Source: Enterococcus sp. (lineage in GTDB: Bacteria > Bacillota > Bacilli > Lactobacillales > Enterococcaceae). From it: a stretch of DNA of 35,686 nt. Made by a program: the position numbers and the translations under genes. The notes under the pieces were generated by a model. That model worked only from the letters and a program-made list of their open reading frames with translations. It was not told the origin of the DNA and made no database searches. This document shows, piece after piece, positions 16,551-25,198 of the stretch (position 1 is the stretch's first letter; every line of letters starts with the position of its first letter). The DNA lies in assembly GCF_022711995.1 (NCBI RefSeq), contig NZ_JALAHI010000117.1:1-35686 (forward strand). Direction: 5' to 3'.

Positions 16551-16591
16551 GTGTTCACTGTAGATTCTGCAATTTACAGTGGACATCTTTT
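16551..16591 (+). terminator. aro leader terminator 2 (segments 6:7)
   Basis: Twelve-pair stem (16551-16562 with 16575-16586), 12-base loop, then CTTTTTTT. It ends about 24 bases before aroE. Between the two terminators lies a small AT-rich hairpin (ATATC/GATAT within 16522-16539). Confidence 0.85.
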
Positions 16592-16614
16592 TTTGTTGAA
16601 AGGAATGAATGTAA

Positions 16615-17484
16615 ATGAATCAAATGATCACAGGACATACCCGTTTGGCGGGACTGATCGCTAAACCTGCCAAACACAGCATCTCACCAGCCATGCATAA
16701 TCTTTCTTTTGAAGATCAGCAAGTGGATGCGGTCTATCTGGCTTTTGATGTCGAACCAGAAGATTTAGCTGCAAGTATTCAAAGTATTCGTCAGCTGGAC
16801 TGGTTAGGAGCCAATATTTCCATGCCCCATAAAATGGCGGTTGTCCCTTTGGTAGATGAATTGTCACCAGCGGCTGAATTGATTGGTGCCGTCAATACGA
16901 TCGTCAACCAAGATGGCCATTTGATTGGCTACAACACAGATGGAATCGGCTTTATGCGGGCGCTGGCCGACATCGATGTCTCCATCATTGGCGGCAAGAT
17001 GACCGTCATTGGTGCGGGGGGTGCTGCAACAGCTATTATTAGCCAAGCCGCTCTTGATGGCGTAAAAACGATTCATGTCTTTAACCGAAAAGATGCCTTT
17101 TATCCAATTATCGAGAGTAAACTTCAACAAATTGCCAGTGCTACCGGCTGCACCATTACATTAGAAGATTTGGATGAGCAACAAGCATTACGACGAGCAG
17201 TAGAAGAAAGTCAGCTGCTAGTCAATGCAACGGGAGTCGGAATGAAACCGAATGAAGACGAAAGTCCACTAAAAGATAGCCGCTTGCTGCGCGAATCATT
17301 AGCCGTGTATGACGTGATCTATAATCCACGAGAAACGCGACTATTGAAGGAAGCAAAAGCCACTGGCGCGAAAACAGCCAACGGATTAAGTATGCTGCTC
17401 TTTCAAGGAGCGGCTGCCTTTGAACTTTGGACTGGCAAACAAATGCCCATCGAAAAAGTCAAAGCAATGATAGAAAAAATGTAA
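16615..17484 (+). CDS. aroE: Shikimate dehydrogenase
   Basis: AroE reduces 3-dehydroshikimate to shikimate with NADPH. The 289-residue protein starts MNQMITGHTRLAGLIAKPAKHSISPAMHN; the SISPAMHN loop binds shikimate. Catalytic Lys73 (MPHK) and Asp109 (YNTDG) are present, and the NADP-binding glycine loop is VIGAGGAATA. GAAAGGA (16598-16604) is 10 bases before the ATG, directly after terminator 2 of the leader. It is the first structural gene of the aro operon, which here lacks the aroD gene that often leads the equivalent streptococcal operon. Confidence 0.96.
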   Translation: MNQMITGHTRLAGLIAKPAKHSISPAMHNLSFEDQQVDAVYLAFDVEPEDLAASIQSIRQLDWLGANISMPHKMAVVPLVDELSPAAELIGAVNTIVNQDGHLIGYNTDGIGFMRALADIDVSIIGGKMTVIGAGGAATAIISQAALDGVKTIHVFNRKDAFYPIIESKLQQIASATGCTITLEDLDEQQALRRAVEESQLLVNATGVGMKPNEDESPLKDSRLLRESLAVYDVIYNPRETRLLKEAKATGAKTANGLSMLLFQGAAAFELWTGKQMPIEKVKAMIEKM

Positions 17485-17515
17485 AAACTATTAACGACGA
17501 AAGTAGGAAGAAAAA

Positions 17516-18541
17516 ATGATCGTAATTATGAAACCTAATGCTACAGCAGAACAAGTAGATCTTGTTGTGAAGCGAATCAAAAAAGAAGGACTTGATGTTC
17601 AGGTCAATCAAGGAAAAGAGCAAATCGTCATCGGTCTAAAAGGAGACACACGCCGGATTCAAGATGTTGCTTTTCGCAGCTACGAAGGGGTAGAAGATGC
17701 GATTCGTATCTCGAATACTTACAAATTGACTTCACGAGAATTTCATCCCCAAGATACAGTCGTTGATGTGGACGGTGTCAAAATCGGAGACGGCAATTTC
17801 GTAACCATGGCTGGCCCTTGTTCAATTGAAGGTCTGGACCAAATCCGCGAATGTGCGCGAATCGCCAAAGCTGGAGGAGCGAAGATTTTACGAGGTGGCG
17901 CTTTCAAACCCCGGACATCGCCTTACGCGTTCCAAGGACTTGAAGAAGAAGGGTTGAAATACATTCGTCAAGCTGCCGATGAAACTGGAATGAAAGTCAT
18001 CACAGAAGTCATGGACGAAGCCCATATTGACATGGTCGCGGAATACAGTGATATCCTGCAAATCGGTGCTCGGAATATGCAAAACTTTAAATTGTTGGCG
18101 GCTGTCGGTAAAACAGGAAAACCCATCGGCCTAAAACGCGGCATTTCAGGAACCATTGATGAATGGTTGAACGCGGCGGAATACATTGCGGTTCAAGACA
18201 AAAGTGAAGTCATCTTCATTGAACGAGGCATTCGGACCTACGAAACAGCCACCCGGAATACCTTCGACCTTAGCGCAGTCCCAATCATTAAAAAGTTAAG
18301 TCACTTCCCAATCATTGTGGATCCTAGTCACGGTACAGGAATCTGGGATCTTGTTCCACCGATGGCCAGAGCCGGAGTTGCTGCCGGTGCAGATGGCATG
18401 ATCGTGGAAATTCATCCCGATCCAGCAAACGCTTGGTCTGATGGACCACAATCATTGAACGAAAAAACCTACATGAATATGATGAATGAAGTCCATATTA
18501 TGGAAAAAGCGATGAAAGAAATCAAAGCATTACAAAAATAA
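17516..18541 (+). CDS. aroF: 3-deoxy-7-phosphoheptulonate (DAHP) synthase, type I-beta with N-terminal regulatory domain
   Basis: First committed enzyme of the shikimate pathway; joins phosphoenolpyruvate and erythrose 4-phosphate. The 341 residues show an N-terminal ferredoxin-like (ACT-type) domain, about residues 1-70, as in the Thermotoga enzyme, where it gives feedback inhibition by Tyr and Phe. The barrel begins with [12 protein letters not shown], in which Cys102 corresponds to the metal ligand, and includes [18 protein letters not shown] and DPSHGTG. There is no fused chorismate mutase. A 31-bp gap with AGGAAG precedes the ATG. Control is thus probably double: attenuation of the operon and feedback on this enzyme. 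Confidence 0.97.
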   Translation: MIVIMKPNATAEQVDLVVKRIKKEGLDVQVNQGKEQIVIGLKGDTRRIQDVAFRSYEGVEDAIRISNTYKLTSREFHPQDTVVDVDGVKIGDGNFVTMAGPCSIEGLDQIRECARIAKAGGAKILRGGAFKPRTSPYAFQGLEEEGLKYIRQAADETGMKVITEVMDEAHIDMVAEYSDILQIGARNMQNFKLLAAVGKTGKPIGLKRGISGTIDEWLNAAEYIAVQDKSEVIFIERGIRTYETATRNTFDLSAVPIIKKLSHFPIIVDPSHGTGIWDLVPPMARAGVAAGADGMIVEIHPDPANAWSDGPQSLNEKTYMNMMNEVHIMEKAMKEIKALQK

Positions 18542-18597
18542 ACTTTCTGATTACAACTGAAACACGAGAACAGAAAAACAAAGGGGTGTATCGTTTG

Positions 18598-19650
18598 ATG
18601 TTACACATAAATTTAGCAGAACATTCCTATGACATTGTCATCCAACAAGGGGCTTTTGAAGAAGTTGGTACATGGGTCAAAGGATTGTGGCAGCCGCAAC
18701 GAATCGCGGTGATTACGGACAGCAATGTTGCACCGCTGTATGGACAACTGGTGATCGATGCCCTTATACAAGAAGGATTTGCAGCAAAATTACTCGTTGT
18801 TCCAGCAGGAGAAAAAAGCAAGTCCCTTGAACAAGCAACGATCCTTTATGATCGCTTAGCAGAACTTGGATTGACTAGAAGCGATGGCCTCATTGCCCTA
18901 GGGGGAGGGGTGATCGGAGATTTAGCCGGCTTTGTCGCTTCAACTTATATGCGAGGCATCCACTTTTTACAGATTCCCACCACTTTATTGGCACAAGTAG
19001 ATTCCAGTATTGGCGGCAAAACAGCGGTCAATACTAAGAACGCCAAAAATTTAGTTGGGACCTTTGCTCAGCCTGCGGGGGTTTTGATCGATCCGAAACT
19101 TTTACGGACATTGCCCCTCGATCGGGTACAAGAAGGCATCGCAGAGATCATTAAGTCAGCAGCGATCGCCGATGAACAGTTATGGCAAGTATTAAGCGAA
19201 TTAACAGATGAAGCAGCATTATTAGACCGTGCAGAAGAAGTGATCAAAGCAGCTTTAACGGTCAAACAAAAAGTTGTTGAAGAAGATCCTTTCGATCATG
19301 GCAGTCGGCTGACGTTGAATTTCGGCCACACCATTGGACATGGCTTAGAAAAAACAGCAGCTTTTGAAATCAGCCATGGGGCCGGCGTAGCCATGGGGAT
19401 GGTGATGATCACCCAACATGCCGAAGCTATCGGTCAATCACCGAAAGGAACGACGGCAGAGCTGATCGCAATGATCCGCAAGTTCCATTTGCCTACTCAT
19501 CCAGAGGTGATCAATAAAGATCAATTGTATCAAGCCATTACTCATGATAAAAAAGCCCGGGGGAATCAGTTGAAGATTGTTTTGCTAGAAAAAATCGGGC
19601 AAGCAAAGATCGTTACGATCCCTACTGAGGAAATCAAAGACTTTATCTAA
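18598..19650 (+). CDS. aroB: 3-dehydroquinate synthase
   Basis: AroB cyclises DAHP to 3-dehydroquinate using NAD+ and a metal. I choose the ATG at 18598 because AAGGGG (18581-18586) is correctly spaced from it; the in-frame GTG at 18586 overlaps that ribosome site. This gives 350 residues, the usual length. The NAD-binding block [25 protein letters not shown], the [20 protein letters not shown] loop, and the metal ligands in [11 protein letters not shown] and HGAGVAMGM are all present. It sits in the middle of the aro operon, about 55 bp after aroF and 22 bp before aroC. Confidence 0.96.
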   Translation: MLHINLAEHSYDIVIQQGAFEEVGTWVKGLWQPQRIAVITDSNVAPLYGQLVIDALIQEGFAAKLLVVPAGEKSKSLEQATILYDRLAELGLTRSDGLIALGGGVIGDLAGFVASTYMRGIHFLQIPTTLLAQVDSSIGGKTAVNTKNAKNLVGTFAQPAGVLIDPKLLRTLPLDRVQEGIAEIIKSAAIADEQLWQVLSELTDEAALLDRAEEVIKAALTVKQKVVEEDPFDHGSRLTLNFGHTIGHGLEKTAAFEISHGAGVAMGMVMITQHAEAIGQSPKGTTAELIAMIRKFHLPTHPEVINKDQLYQAITHDKKARGNQLKIVLLEKIGQAKIVTIPTEEIKDFI

Positions 19651-19672
19651 AAGAGAGAGGAAGCGACGGTTT

Positions 19673-20839
19673 ATGCGTTACATTACAGCAGGTGAATCTC
19701 ATGGCCCAGAATTGACCGCTATCATCGAAGGGTTACCAGCGGGATTACCACTAACAGCAGCAGATATCAATCATGAATTAGCAAGAAGACAAACGGGATA
19801 TGGCCGTGGCGGTCGTATGCTGATTGAAAAAGATCAAGTCCGCATCACTTCCGGCATTCGCCATGGGAAAACATTAGGTTCCCCCGTGACATTGGTGGTA
19901 GAAAACAAGGATTGGAAAAATTGGACCAAAGTGATGGCAATCGAAGAGGTTCCGGAAAAAGACCGAAAACTGCGCCGGGTGGCCCGTCCAAGACCAGGAC
20001 ATGCGGATTTAGTCGGGGGCATGAAATACCGTCATCAAGATTTGCGCAATGTCTTAGAACGTTCTTCAGCACGGGAAACGACGATGCGGGTGGCCATTGG
20101 TGCCATCGCCAAAAAAATCTTAAAGGAACTGGGCATCGAAGTTGCCGGCCATGTGACCATGCTTGGGGGCATCAAAGCGACCGTTCCTGAGGGATTGACT
20201 GTTCAAGAAATCGCCGAGCGCTCCGAAGCATCTGAAGTCCGGGTGTTGGATCCTTCCGTCGAAGAAGAGATCAAGCAGCTGATCGATCAAACCAAAAAGA
20301 ATGGCGATACGATTGGTGGCGTGGTAGAAGTCTTAATTGGCGGTGTGCCTGCCGGATTAGGCAGCTATGTTCAGTGGGATAAAAAGCTAGATGCCAAGAT
20401 TGCGCAAGCCGTGGTCAGCATCAATGCCTTTAAAGGCGCCGAATTTGGTGTCGGTTTTGAAGCAGGGGTCTTGCCGGGTTCACAAGTGATGGATGAAATC
20501 CTCTGGGATCAACAAAAAGGCTATACCCGTCGCAGCAATAATCTGGGTGGATTTGAAGGTGGAATGACCAATGGCGAACCTATCGTCGTTCGTGGGGTGA
20601 TGAAGCCTATTCCTACCTTATATAAACCATTGCAAAGTGTGGATATCGATAGCAAAGAACCTTACAAAGCCAGTGTTGAGCGCTCGGATAGTACCGCAGT
20701 TCCCGCTGCCAGCGTCGTCTGTGAAAATGTCGTTGCTACAGTGGTGGCAAATGAAATCCTCGAAAAATTTCCTAGTGATTCCTTTGAAGAATTGCAAGCA
20801 GCTGTTCAAGAATACCGTGACTACTTGCGTAACTACTAA
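19673..20839 (+). CDS. aroC: Chorismate synthase
   Basis: AroC makes chorismate from EPSP with reduced FMN as catalyst. The 388 residues begin [24 protein letters not shown], the first family signature, and include [33 protein letters not shown] and [17 protein letters not shown], with the FMN-binding region intact. It is complete, and the length is typical of Gram-positive bacteria. GAGAGAGGAAG precedes the ATG by about 12 bases. Chorismate from this gene feeds tyrA and pheA in the same operon and, elsewhere, folate and tryptophan synthesis. Confidence 0.98.
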   Translation: MRYITAGESHGPELTAIIEGLPAGLPLTAADINHELARRQTGYGRGGRMLIEKDQVRITSGIRHGKTLGSPVTLVVENKDWKNWTKVMAIEEVPEKDRKLRRVARPRPGHADLVGGMKYRHQDLRNVLERSSARETTMRVAIGAIAKKILKELGIEVAGHVTMLGGIKATVPEGLTVQEIAERSEASEVRVLDPSVEEEIKQLIDQTKKNGDTIGGVVEVLIGGVPAGLGSYVQWDKKLDAKIAQAVVSINAFKGAEFGVGFEAGVLPGSQVMDEILWDQQKGYTRRSNNLGGFEGGMTNGEPIVVRGVMKPIPTLYKPLQSVDIDSKEPYKASVERSDSTAVPAASVVCENVVATVVANEILEKFPSDSFEELQAAVQEYRDYLRNY

Positions 20840-20920
20840 AAACAGCTAGCTCTACACGTTGTCCCATTTTTTACAAAAGTATTCTTGTTACCCATTCTGG
20901 AAGAAAAGAGGAACATTCCA

Positions 20921-22006
20921 ATGACACAAAAAATCATGATCGCTGGATTAGGATTGATTGGCGCATCTTTAGCAAAATGTATTAAGAAAGCTGTTGCTGA
21001 CAGCTATCTGATTGGTTGGGATCATTGTGAATCCACAAATGCCCTGGCACTGCGGAGAAAAGTCGTCGATGTGGTCCCAAGTTCCTTTGCTGAAGGTGCA
21101 ACGGAAGCAGAAATCATCGTATTAGCTTTGCCGGTAGAAATCACGAAGACCTATTTGGCTGAATTAGGAAATTTATCTTTAAAGCCGAATGTGCTGGTCA
21201 CCGATACCGGCAGTACCAAAGCAGAGATCGTTCAATTTGCGCAACAGTTCTCTTTTGATTTTATCGGGGGACACCCAATGGCTGGTTCCCATAAATCCGG
21301 GATCTCGGCAGCCGATGAAAATCTTTTTGAGAATGCCTACTATATTTTCACCCCAACTACCTGTCATCGGATCAATGAATTGCAGCAATTATTTCAAGGT
21401 ACACGGGCAAAATATGTAGAGCTGACCCCAACGGAGCATGATCAAATCACCGGAATGTTGAGCCATTTACCCCATATTATTGCTTCGGGGTTGGTCAATC
21501 AAGCCAACGGGTTTAATCAAAGTCAGCCTAGAGCGCAGCAATTAGCTGCCGGAGGATTTCGCGACATTACCCGCATTGCGTCTTCGGATCCCCGCATGTG
21601 GACCGATATTTTACTAAGTAATCGTCGGGAACTTTTGCAATTGATCGCAGAATGGCAAAATCAAATGGCCCATGTCTCTCAATGGTTACAAGCTGAAGAT
21701 GAAGCAGCGATTTTCCAATTTTTTGAATCAGCAAAAGAAACCCGCGACCACCTGCCAGTCCACCAAAATGGAGCGATCCCAGCATTTTATGATTTAATGA
21801 TTGATGTACCGGATCATCCAGGTGTGGTAGCAGAAGTGACCCAGTTGTTAAGCACAGAGAATCTTTCTTTGATCAATTTGAAGATTTTAGAGACTCGCGA
21901 AGATATTATGGGGGTTTTACAACTGACTTTTAAAAATCAACACGATTTGCAGCAAGCGCAGCAATTGATTACTGAAAAAACGACCTATCAGTGTCGGATA
22001 AAATAG
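20921..22006 (+). CDS. tyrA: Prephenate dehydrogenase with C-terminal ACT domain
   Basis: TyrA oxidises and decarboxylates prephenate to 4-hydroxyphenylpyruvate, the tyrosine precursor. The frame is open from 20885, but AGAGGA (20907-20912) is 8 bases before the ATG at 20921, giving 361 residues. The N-terminus carries the dinucleotide fold [14 protein letters not shown], the middle the active-site motif [12 protein letters not shown], and the last about 75 residues ([22 protein letters not shown] onward) an ACT domain that probably senses tyrosine. There is no chorismate mutase domain. The stop overlaps the AGGAG ribosome site of aroA. Confidence 0.95.
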   Translation: MTQKIMIAGLGLIGASLAKCIKKAVADSYLIGWDHCESTNALALRRKVVDVVPSSFAEGATEAEIIVLALPVEITKTYLAELGNLSLKPNVLVTDTGSTKAEIVQFAQQFSFDFIGGHPMAGSHKSGISAADENLFENAYYIFTPTTCHRINELQQLFQGTRAKYVELTPTEHDQITGMLSHLPHIIASGLVNQANGFNQSQPRAQQLAAGGFRDITRIASSDPRMWTDILLSNRRELLQLIAEWQNQMAHVSQWLQAEDEAAIFQFFESAKETRDHLPVHQNGAIPAFYDLMIDVPDHPGVVAEVTQLLSTENLSLINLKILETREDIMGVLQLTFKNQHDLQQAQQLITEKTTYQCRIK

Positions 22007-22016
22007 GAGAACACAG

Positions 22017-23303
22017 ATGAAATTACTTAAAGCCAACCAGCTCAGAGGAAAAATAACTGTTCCAGCTGATAAATCCATTTCTCACCGCAGCATCATGTTT
22101 GGGGCACTCGCGGAAGGAACCACTACAATCCGTAACTTTTTAAGAGGGGAAGATTGTTTAAGCACCCTTCATGCCTTTCAAGAATTGGGCGTACCCATCC
22201 AAGATGACGGTGAAATCCTCACGATCACTGGACAAGGATTTAAGGGATTAAAAGCAGCTGCGCGCCCAATCGATGTTGGTAATTCCGGCACGACGATTCG
22301 CTTGATGATGGGCATCTTGGCAGGACAACCCTTTACGACTACTTTATTCGGCGATGATTCGTTGAACCAGCGACCAATGAACCGAGTGATGGTACCTTTG
22401 AATCAAATGGGGGCACAGTTGAATGGGAGCGACGAAAGTGAATTCCCGCCAATTACGATCCAAGGTAGCCGTGCATTAACGCCAATTGATTACCAGATGC
22501 CTGTTGCAAGTGCGCAAGTCAAATCGGCATTGTTGTTTGCTGCATTGCAAGCAGAAGGAACTTCACGAATCATTGAAAAAGCAACTAGCCGCAACCATAC
22601 GGAAGAAATGATTCGCCAATTCGGCGGAAGTATCACGGTTAATGGAAAGGAAATTCAAGTAAAGGGACCGCAATCATTGACGGGGCAAGAAGTCATCGTA
22701 CCCGGAGATATTTCTTCCGCAGCCTTTTTCTTAACCGCCGGTGCAATTATGCCCAATAGCGAAATCACGTTAGAAAATGTCGGCATCAATCCCACTCGAA
22801 CAGGTATTCTCGATGTGCTAGATCAAATGGGTGCGGATTATTCCGTAGAAGCGATCGATCAAAAAAATCAATCGGCGACTCTGATCATTCGTTCTTCTGA
22901 ACTAAAGGGGATTGACATTCAAGGGGAGATCATTCCCCGTTTGATTGATGAATTACCAATAATTGCTTTATTAGCCACACAGGCGGTTGGGCAAACGGTG
23001 ATTCGCGACGCTGAAGAATTGAAAGTTAAAGAAACAAATCGAATCGATGCGACAGCAGAAGAATTGACGAAGCTAGGAGCAAAGATCACCCCAACAGAAG
23101 ATGGCTTGATCATCCATGGACCTACACCCCTTCACGGAGGGAACGTGTCCAGTCGTGGAGATCATCGAATCGGAATGATGTTGCAGGTCGCTGCATTATT
23201 AACAACAGAAGATGTCGAATTAGAACAGGCGGAAGCAGTAGCGGTATCTTACCCGCACTTCTTCGATGACATCCGCCAATTAACTGGAGGTGGCACAAAA
23301 TGA
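22017..23303 (+). CDS. aroA: 3-phosphoshikimate 1-carboxyvinyltransferase (EPSP synthase)
   Basis: AroA transfers enolpyruvate to shikimate 3-phosphate. The 428 residues open with the substrate-binding [20 protein letters not shown]. Two inverse alpha/beta domains are evident from repeated patterns. The motifs [15 protein letters not shown] and [16 protein letters not shown] resemble the class II enzymes of Gram-positive bacteria rather than the GNAGTAMRPL of class I; this class assignment is by motif only. The C-terminal [14 protein letters not shown] is also typical. Its stop overlaps the aroK start (ATGA), giving translational coupling. Confidence 0.97.
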   Translation: MKLLKANQLRGKITVPADKSISHRSIMFGALAEGTTTIRNFLRGEDCLSTLHAFQELGVPIQDDGEILTITGQGFKGLKAAARPIDVGNSGTTIRLMMGILAGQPFTTTLFGDDSLNQRPMNRVMVPLNQMGAQLNGSDESEFPPITIQGSRALTPIDYQMPVASAQVKSALLFAALQAEGTSRIIEKATSRNHTEEMIRQFGGSITVNGKEIQVKGPQSLTGQEVIVPGDISSAAFFLTAGAIMPNSEITLENVGINPTRTGILDVLDQMGADYSVEAIDQKNQSATLIIRSSELKGIDIQGEIIPRLIDELPIIALLATQAVGQTVIRDAEELKVKETNRIDATAEELTKLGAKITPTEDGLIIHGPTPLHGGNVSSRGDHRIGMMLQVAALLTTEDVELEQAEAVAVSYPHFFDDIRQLTGGGTK

Positions 23304-23806
23304 AAGGTTTTGTTCTTATTGGTTTCATGGGTGCGGGAAAAACGACGATTGGTCGTCTATTGGCAGAACAATTAGAGTTAGCGCACATTGATTTTGACGA
23401 TTTGATCGTTGAAGAAATTGGCATGACGATCCAGGAATACTTTGACCGTTATGGGGAAGCGGCCTTTAGGGAAAAAGAAACAGAGATTCTAGCCAACTCA
23501 TTGATGTTAGACCGAGTAATTTCTACAGGCGGCGGCATCGTCTTAAAAGAAGAAAATCGTCAGTTGCTGAAAACAATGCCGCAAGTCGTTTATTTAAAGA
23601 CCGAGACAGATGAACTTGTCAAACGGCTGAAGAATGACACGAAGACGGTACGTCCATTAGTGGTCTCAAAATCACCTGATGAAATCATTGACGTATATCG
23701 TCCACGAATTCCATTGTATGAAGAAAGTGCGACATTAGTGATTGACACGACCCACAAATCGCCCACAGCGATCGTAACGGAGATTCTCCAAAAAGCAGGT
23801 GAATAA
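23300..23806 (+). CDS. aroK: Shikimate kinase
   Basis: AroK phosphorylates shikimate. The 168-residue P-loop kinase has Walker [10 protein letters not shown] (residues 8-16), the shikimate-binding DFDD motif at about 33-36, [11 protein letters not shown], and [13 protein letters not shown] (residues near 76-88) with the Gly-rich substrate loop. The lid carries the RPLV motif. Translation starts inside the aroA stop codon, and its own stop TAA is directly followed by the pheA ATG, so aroA, aroK and pheA form one packed block. Confidence 0.96.
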   Translation: MKGFVLIGFMGAGKTTIGRLLAEQLELAHIDFDDLIVEEIGMTIQEYFDRYGEAAFREKETEILANSLMLDRVISTGGGIVLKEENRQLLKTMPQVVYLKTETDELVKRLKNDTKTVRPLVVSKSPDEIIDVYRPRIPLYEESATLVIDTTHKSPTAIVTEILQKAGE

Positions 23807-24643
23807 ATGAAAATCGGCTATTTAGGTCCTCAAAACTCCTTCACTTATCAAGCGGCCTGCGAATCCTTTAGGAACGAAGAAATGGTTCCTTTTGGATCGA
23901 TTCCATTGTGTATTCAAGCTTTAGCGGATGGAAAAGTCCAGCGAGCGGTCGTGCCAAATGAGAATTCGTTGGAAGGTTCTGTTCATGCGACCATTGACAC
24001 GTTGTTTCGCCAAAAAGAACTAACCATCGAACAAGAAGTGATTTTACCGATCAACCATCAGCTGCTTACCGCCCATCCAGATCAGCCGATTGCCAAGATC
24101 ATTTCTCATCCACAAGCTTTGGCACAGTGTACAGCGTTTTTGCAACAGCACTTTCCCGATGTTCCTATAGAAGCAGTGGCATCAACGACAACTGCTGCTG
24201 CCTTTGTGGCAGAACATCCAGAAGAACCAGTGGCAGCGATTGCTTCTAAGAAAGCGGCAACTGGGTATGGTTTGTTTATTCAAAAAGAGAATATCCAAGA
24301 TACCACCAGCAATCAGACCCGTTTTTGGATCTTGCAAAAAACAACTCCCACGAATCCTTTTCACGATAAGGCAACCAAAGCTACCGTCTATGTGACGTTG
24401 CCCACCAATCGCCCCGGTAGCTTGCATCAGATTTTGGCCGCTTTTGGCTGGCGGGGGATCGATTTGAGTAAAATCGAATCGCGACCTTTAAAAACAAGTT
24501 TGGGTGAATATTTTTTCGTCATAGATTTAGTGCTGAATCAGCCTTGGCCTTTAATTGAAAATGCCTTTCAAGAAATTAGGATGTTAGATTGCAATGTCCA
24601 TCTGCTAGGTACTTATGCGGTGAGGGAAATCGGTAAAAAGTAA
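23807..24643 (+). CDS. pheA: Prephenate dehydratase
   Basis: PheA turns prephenate into phenylpyruvate, the phenylalanine precursor. The 278-residue monofunctional enzyme starts MKIGYLGPQNSFTYQAAC and has the catalytic TRF motif at 171-173 (SNQTRFWIL). The C-terminal ACT domain holds the Phe-binding ESRP motif at 224-227 (KIESRPLKTSLGEYFF), so feedback inhibition by Phe is expected. There is no fused chorismate mutase. It is the last gene of the aro operon and is followed at once by a strong hairpin. Confidence 0.97.
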   Translation: MKIGYLGPQNSFTYQAACESFRNEEMVPFGSIPLCIQALADGKVQRAVVPNENSLEGSVHATIDTLFRQKELTIEQEVILPINHQLLTAHPDQPIAKIISHPQALAQCTAFLQQHFPDVPIEAVASTTTAAAFVAEHPEEPVAAIASKKAATGYGLFIQKENIQDTTSNQTRFWILQKTTPTNPFHDKATKATVYVTLPTNRPGSLHQILAAFGWRGIDLSKIESRPLKTSLGEYFFVIDLVLNQPWPLIENAFQEIRMLDCNVHLLGTYAVREIGKK

Positions 24644-24708
24644 GGAACAGTCTCTTTCTTTTGTTGGTGAGACTGTTCCAGCATGCTTCGAAAGGCTGGC
24701 TGTTTTTG
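24644..24708 (+). terminator. Terminator region of the aro operon
   Basis: An 11-bp perfect stem GGAACAGTCTC (24644-24654) with GAGACTGTTCC (24669-24679) starts right after the pheA stop but lacks a T-run. A second stem CCAGC (24678-24682) with GCTGG (24695-24699), partly exclusive with the first, is followed by CTGTTTTTGC. Confidence 0.7.
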
Positions 24709-24769
24709 CTACCTAAAAACTGGAGAATTACACCCTGAGCGGGTTACTTCCTAACAATTAGCTTAAAAT

Positions 24770-24820
24770 AGCCTAGAAAAAGTGCGATAGATGTAGCCTT
24801 TTTCTAGGCTTTTCTGTCTT
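24770..24820. terminator. Bidirectional terminator
   Basis: Thirteen-bp perfect stem AGCCTAGAAAAAG (24770-24782) with CTTTTTCTAGGCT (24798-24810), 15-base loop, followed by TTTCTGTCTT; A-rich on the other side. Confidence 0.75.
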
Positions 24821-24838
24821 ATAAAAAGGAAAATAAGG

Positions 24839-24873
24839 GCGGAGCTGAAAATCGTTGCAGCTGCCGCTTTTTT
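24839..24873 (+). terminator. Intrinsic terminator
   Basis: GCGGAGCTG (24839-24847) pairs with CAGCT-G-CCGC (24858-24867) with one bulged G, followed by TTTTTTGC. Confidence 0.75.
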
Positions 24874-25126
24874 GCTTTGCTGATGATCGAAACGTATTGA
24901 AACCATCTATAGGACTCTTCTGATGGAGGCTGGAAAGATTTTATTGAAAAAGAACTCTCGCGCTGACAAAATAGTTAGTCAACATGATTCGCTTTGAGCT
25001 TTCATCAAAAGAACTTTCCTATTCTTAGTATGTCGAGGGGAATGAGAAAGGGGACGCTCTTTTTTGAACAATTTGGACTTCTTCAACTCAAAAAGTTGCT
25101 AGGAAAGTCTTAAAATTTAAAAAAAT

Positions 25127-25180
25127 AGCTTTCTTTCTTTTTTTCGTAAGGTATTCTTATAAGAAAGAAAAGCTTTTTTT
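25127..25180 (+). terminator. Hairpin with T-run immediately before the LCP gene (terminator or attenuator)
   Basis: AGCTTTCTTTC (25127-25137) pairs with GAAAG-A-AAAGCT (25163-25174) with one bulge, followed by seven T (25174-25180). It ends 5 bases before the GGAGGA ribosome site of the LCP gene. It may end upstream transcripts or control LCP readthrough. Confidence 0.55.
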
Positions 25181-25198
25181 ATTTGGAGGAACTATCCT

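Larger units (their letters stand above)
16401..16591 (+). promoter_or_regulatory. Ribosome-dependent transcription attenuator of the aro operon, seven alternating segments
   Basis: Hand pairing gives: 1:2 a 13-bp hairpin, 16401-16413 with 16419-16431, loop AAAGA; 2:3 a 13-bp hairpin, 16419-16431 with 16436-16448, loop GCTA; 3:4 ATCTA (16442-16446) with TAGAT (16485-16489) plus TGGCT (16450-16454) with AGCCA (16478-16482); 4:5 AGCCAC (16478-16483) with GTGGCT (16503-16508) plus TAGAT with ATCTA (16496-16500), then a T-run: terminator 1; 5:6 AATCTATAGTG (16495-16505) with CACTGTAGATT (16556-16566), 11 pairs; 6:7 16551-16562 with 16575-16586, then T-run: terminator 2. Segments 1 and 3 are near copies, as are segments 3 and 5. 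The on/off logic is the same as in the trp leader. Confidence 0.87.
24644..25198. other. Gene-free gap of 555 bp between pheA and the LCP gene
   Basis: The left half holds three terminator-like structures in a row (24644-24708, 24770-24820, 24839-24873). The right half (24880-25120) shows no gene or clear promoter. A hairpin with a T-run (25127-25180) lies just before the LCP ribosome site. Some of the middle may be remnant sequence; I recognise nothing in it. Confidence 0.6.
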
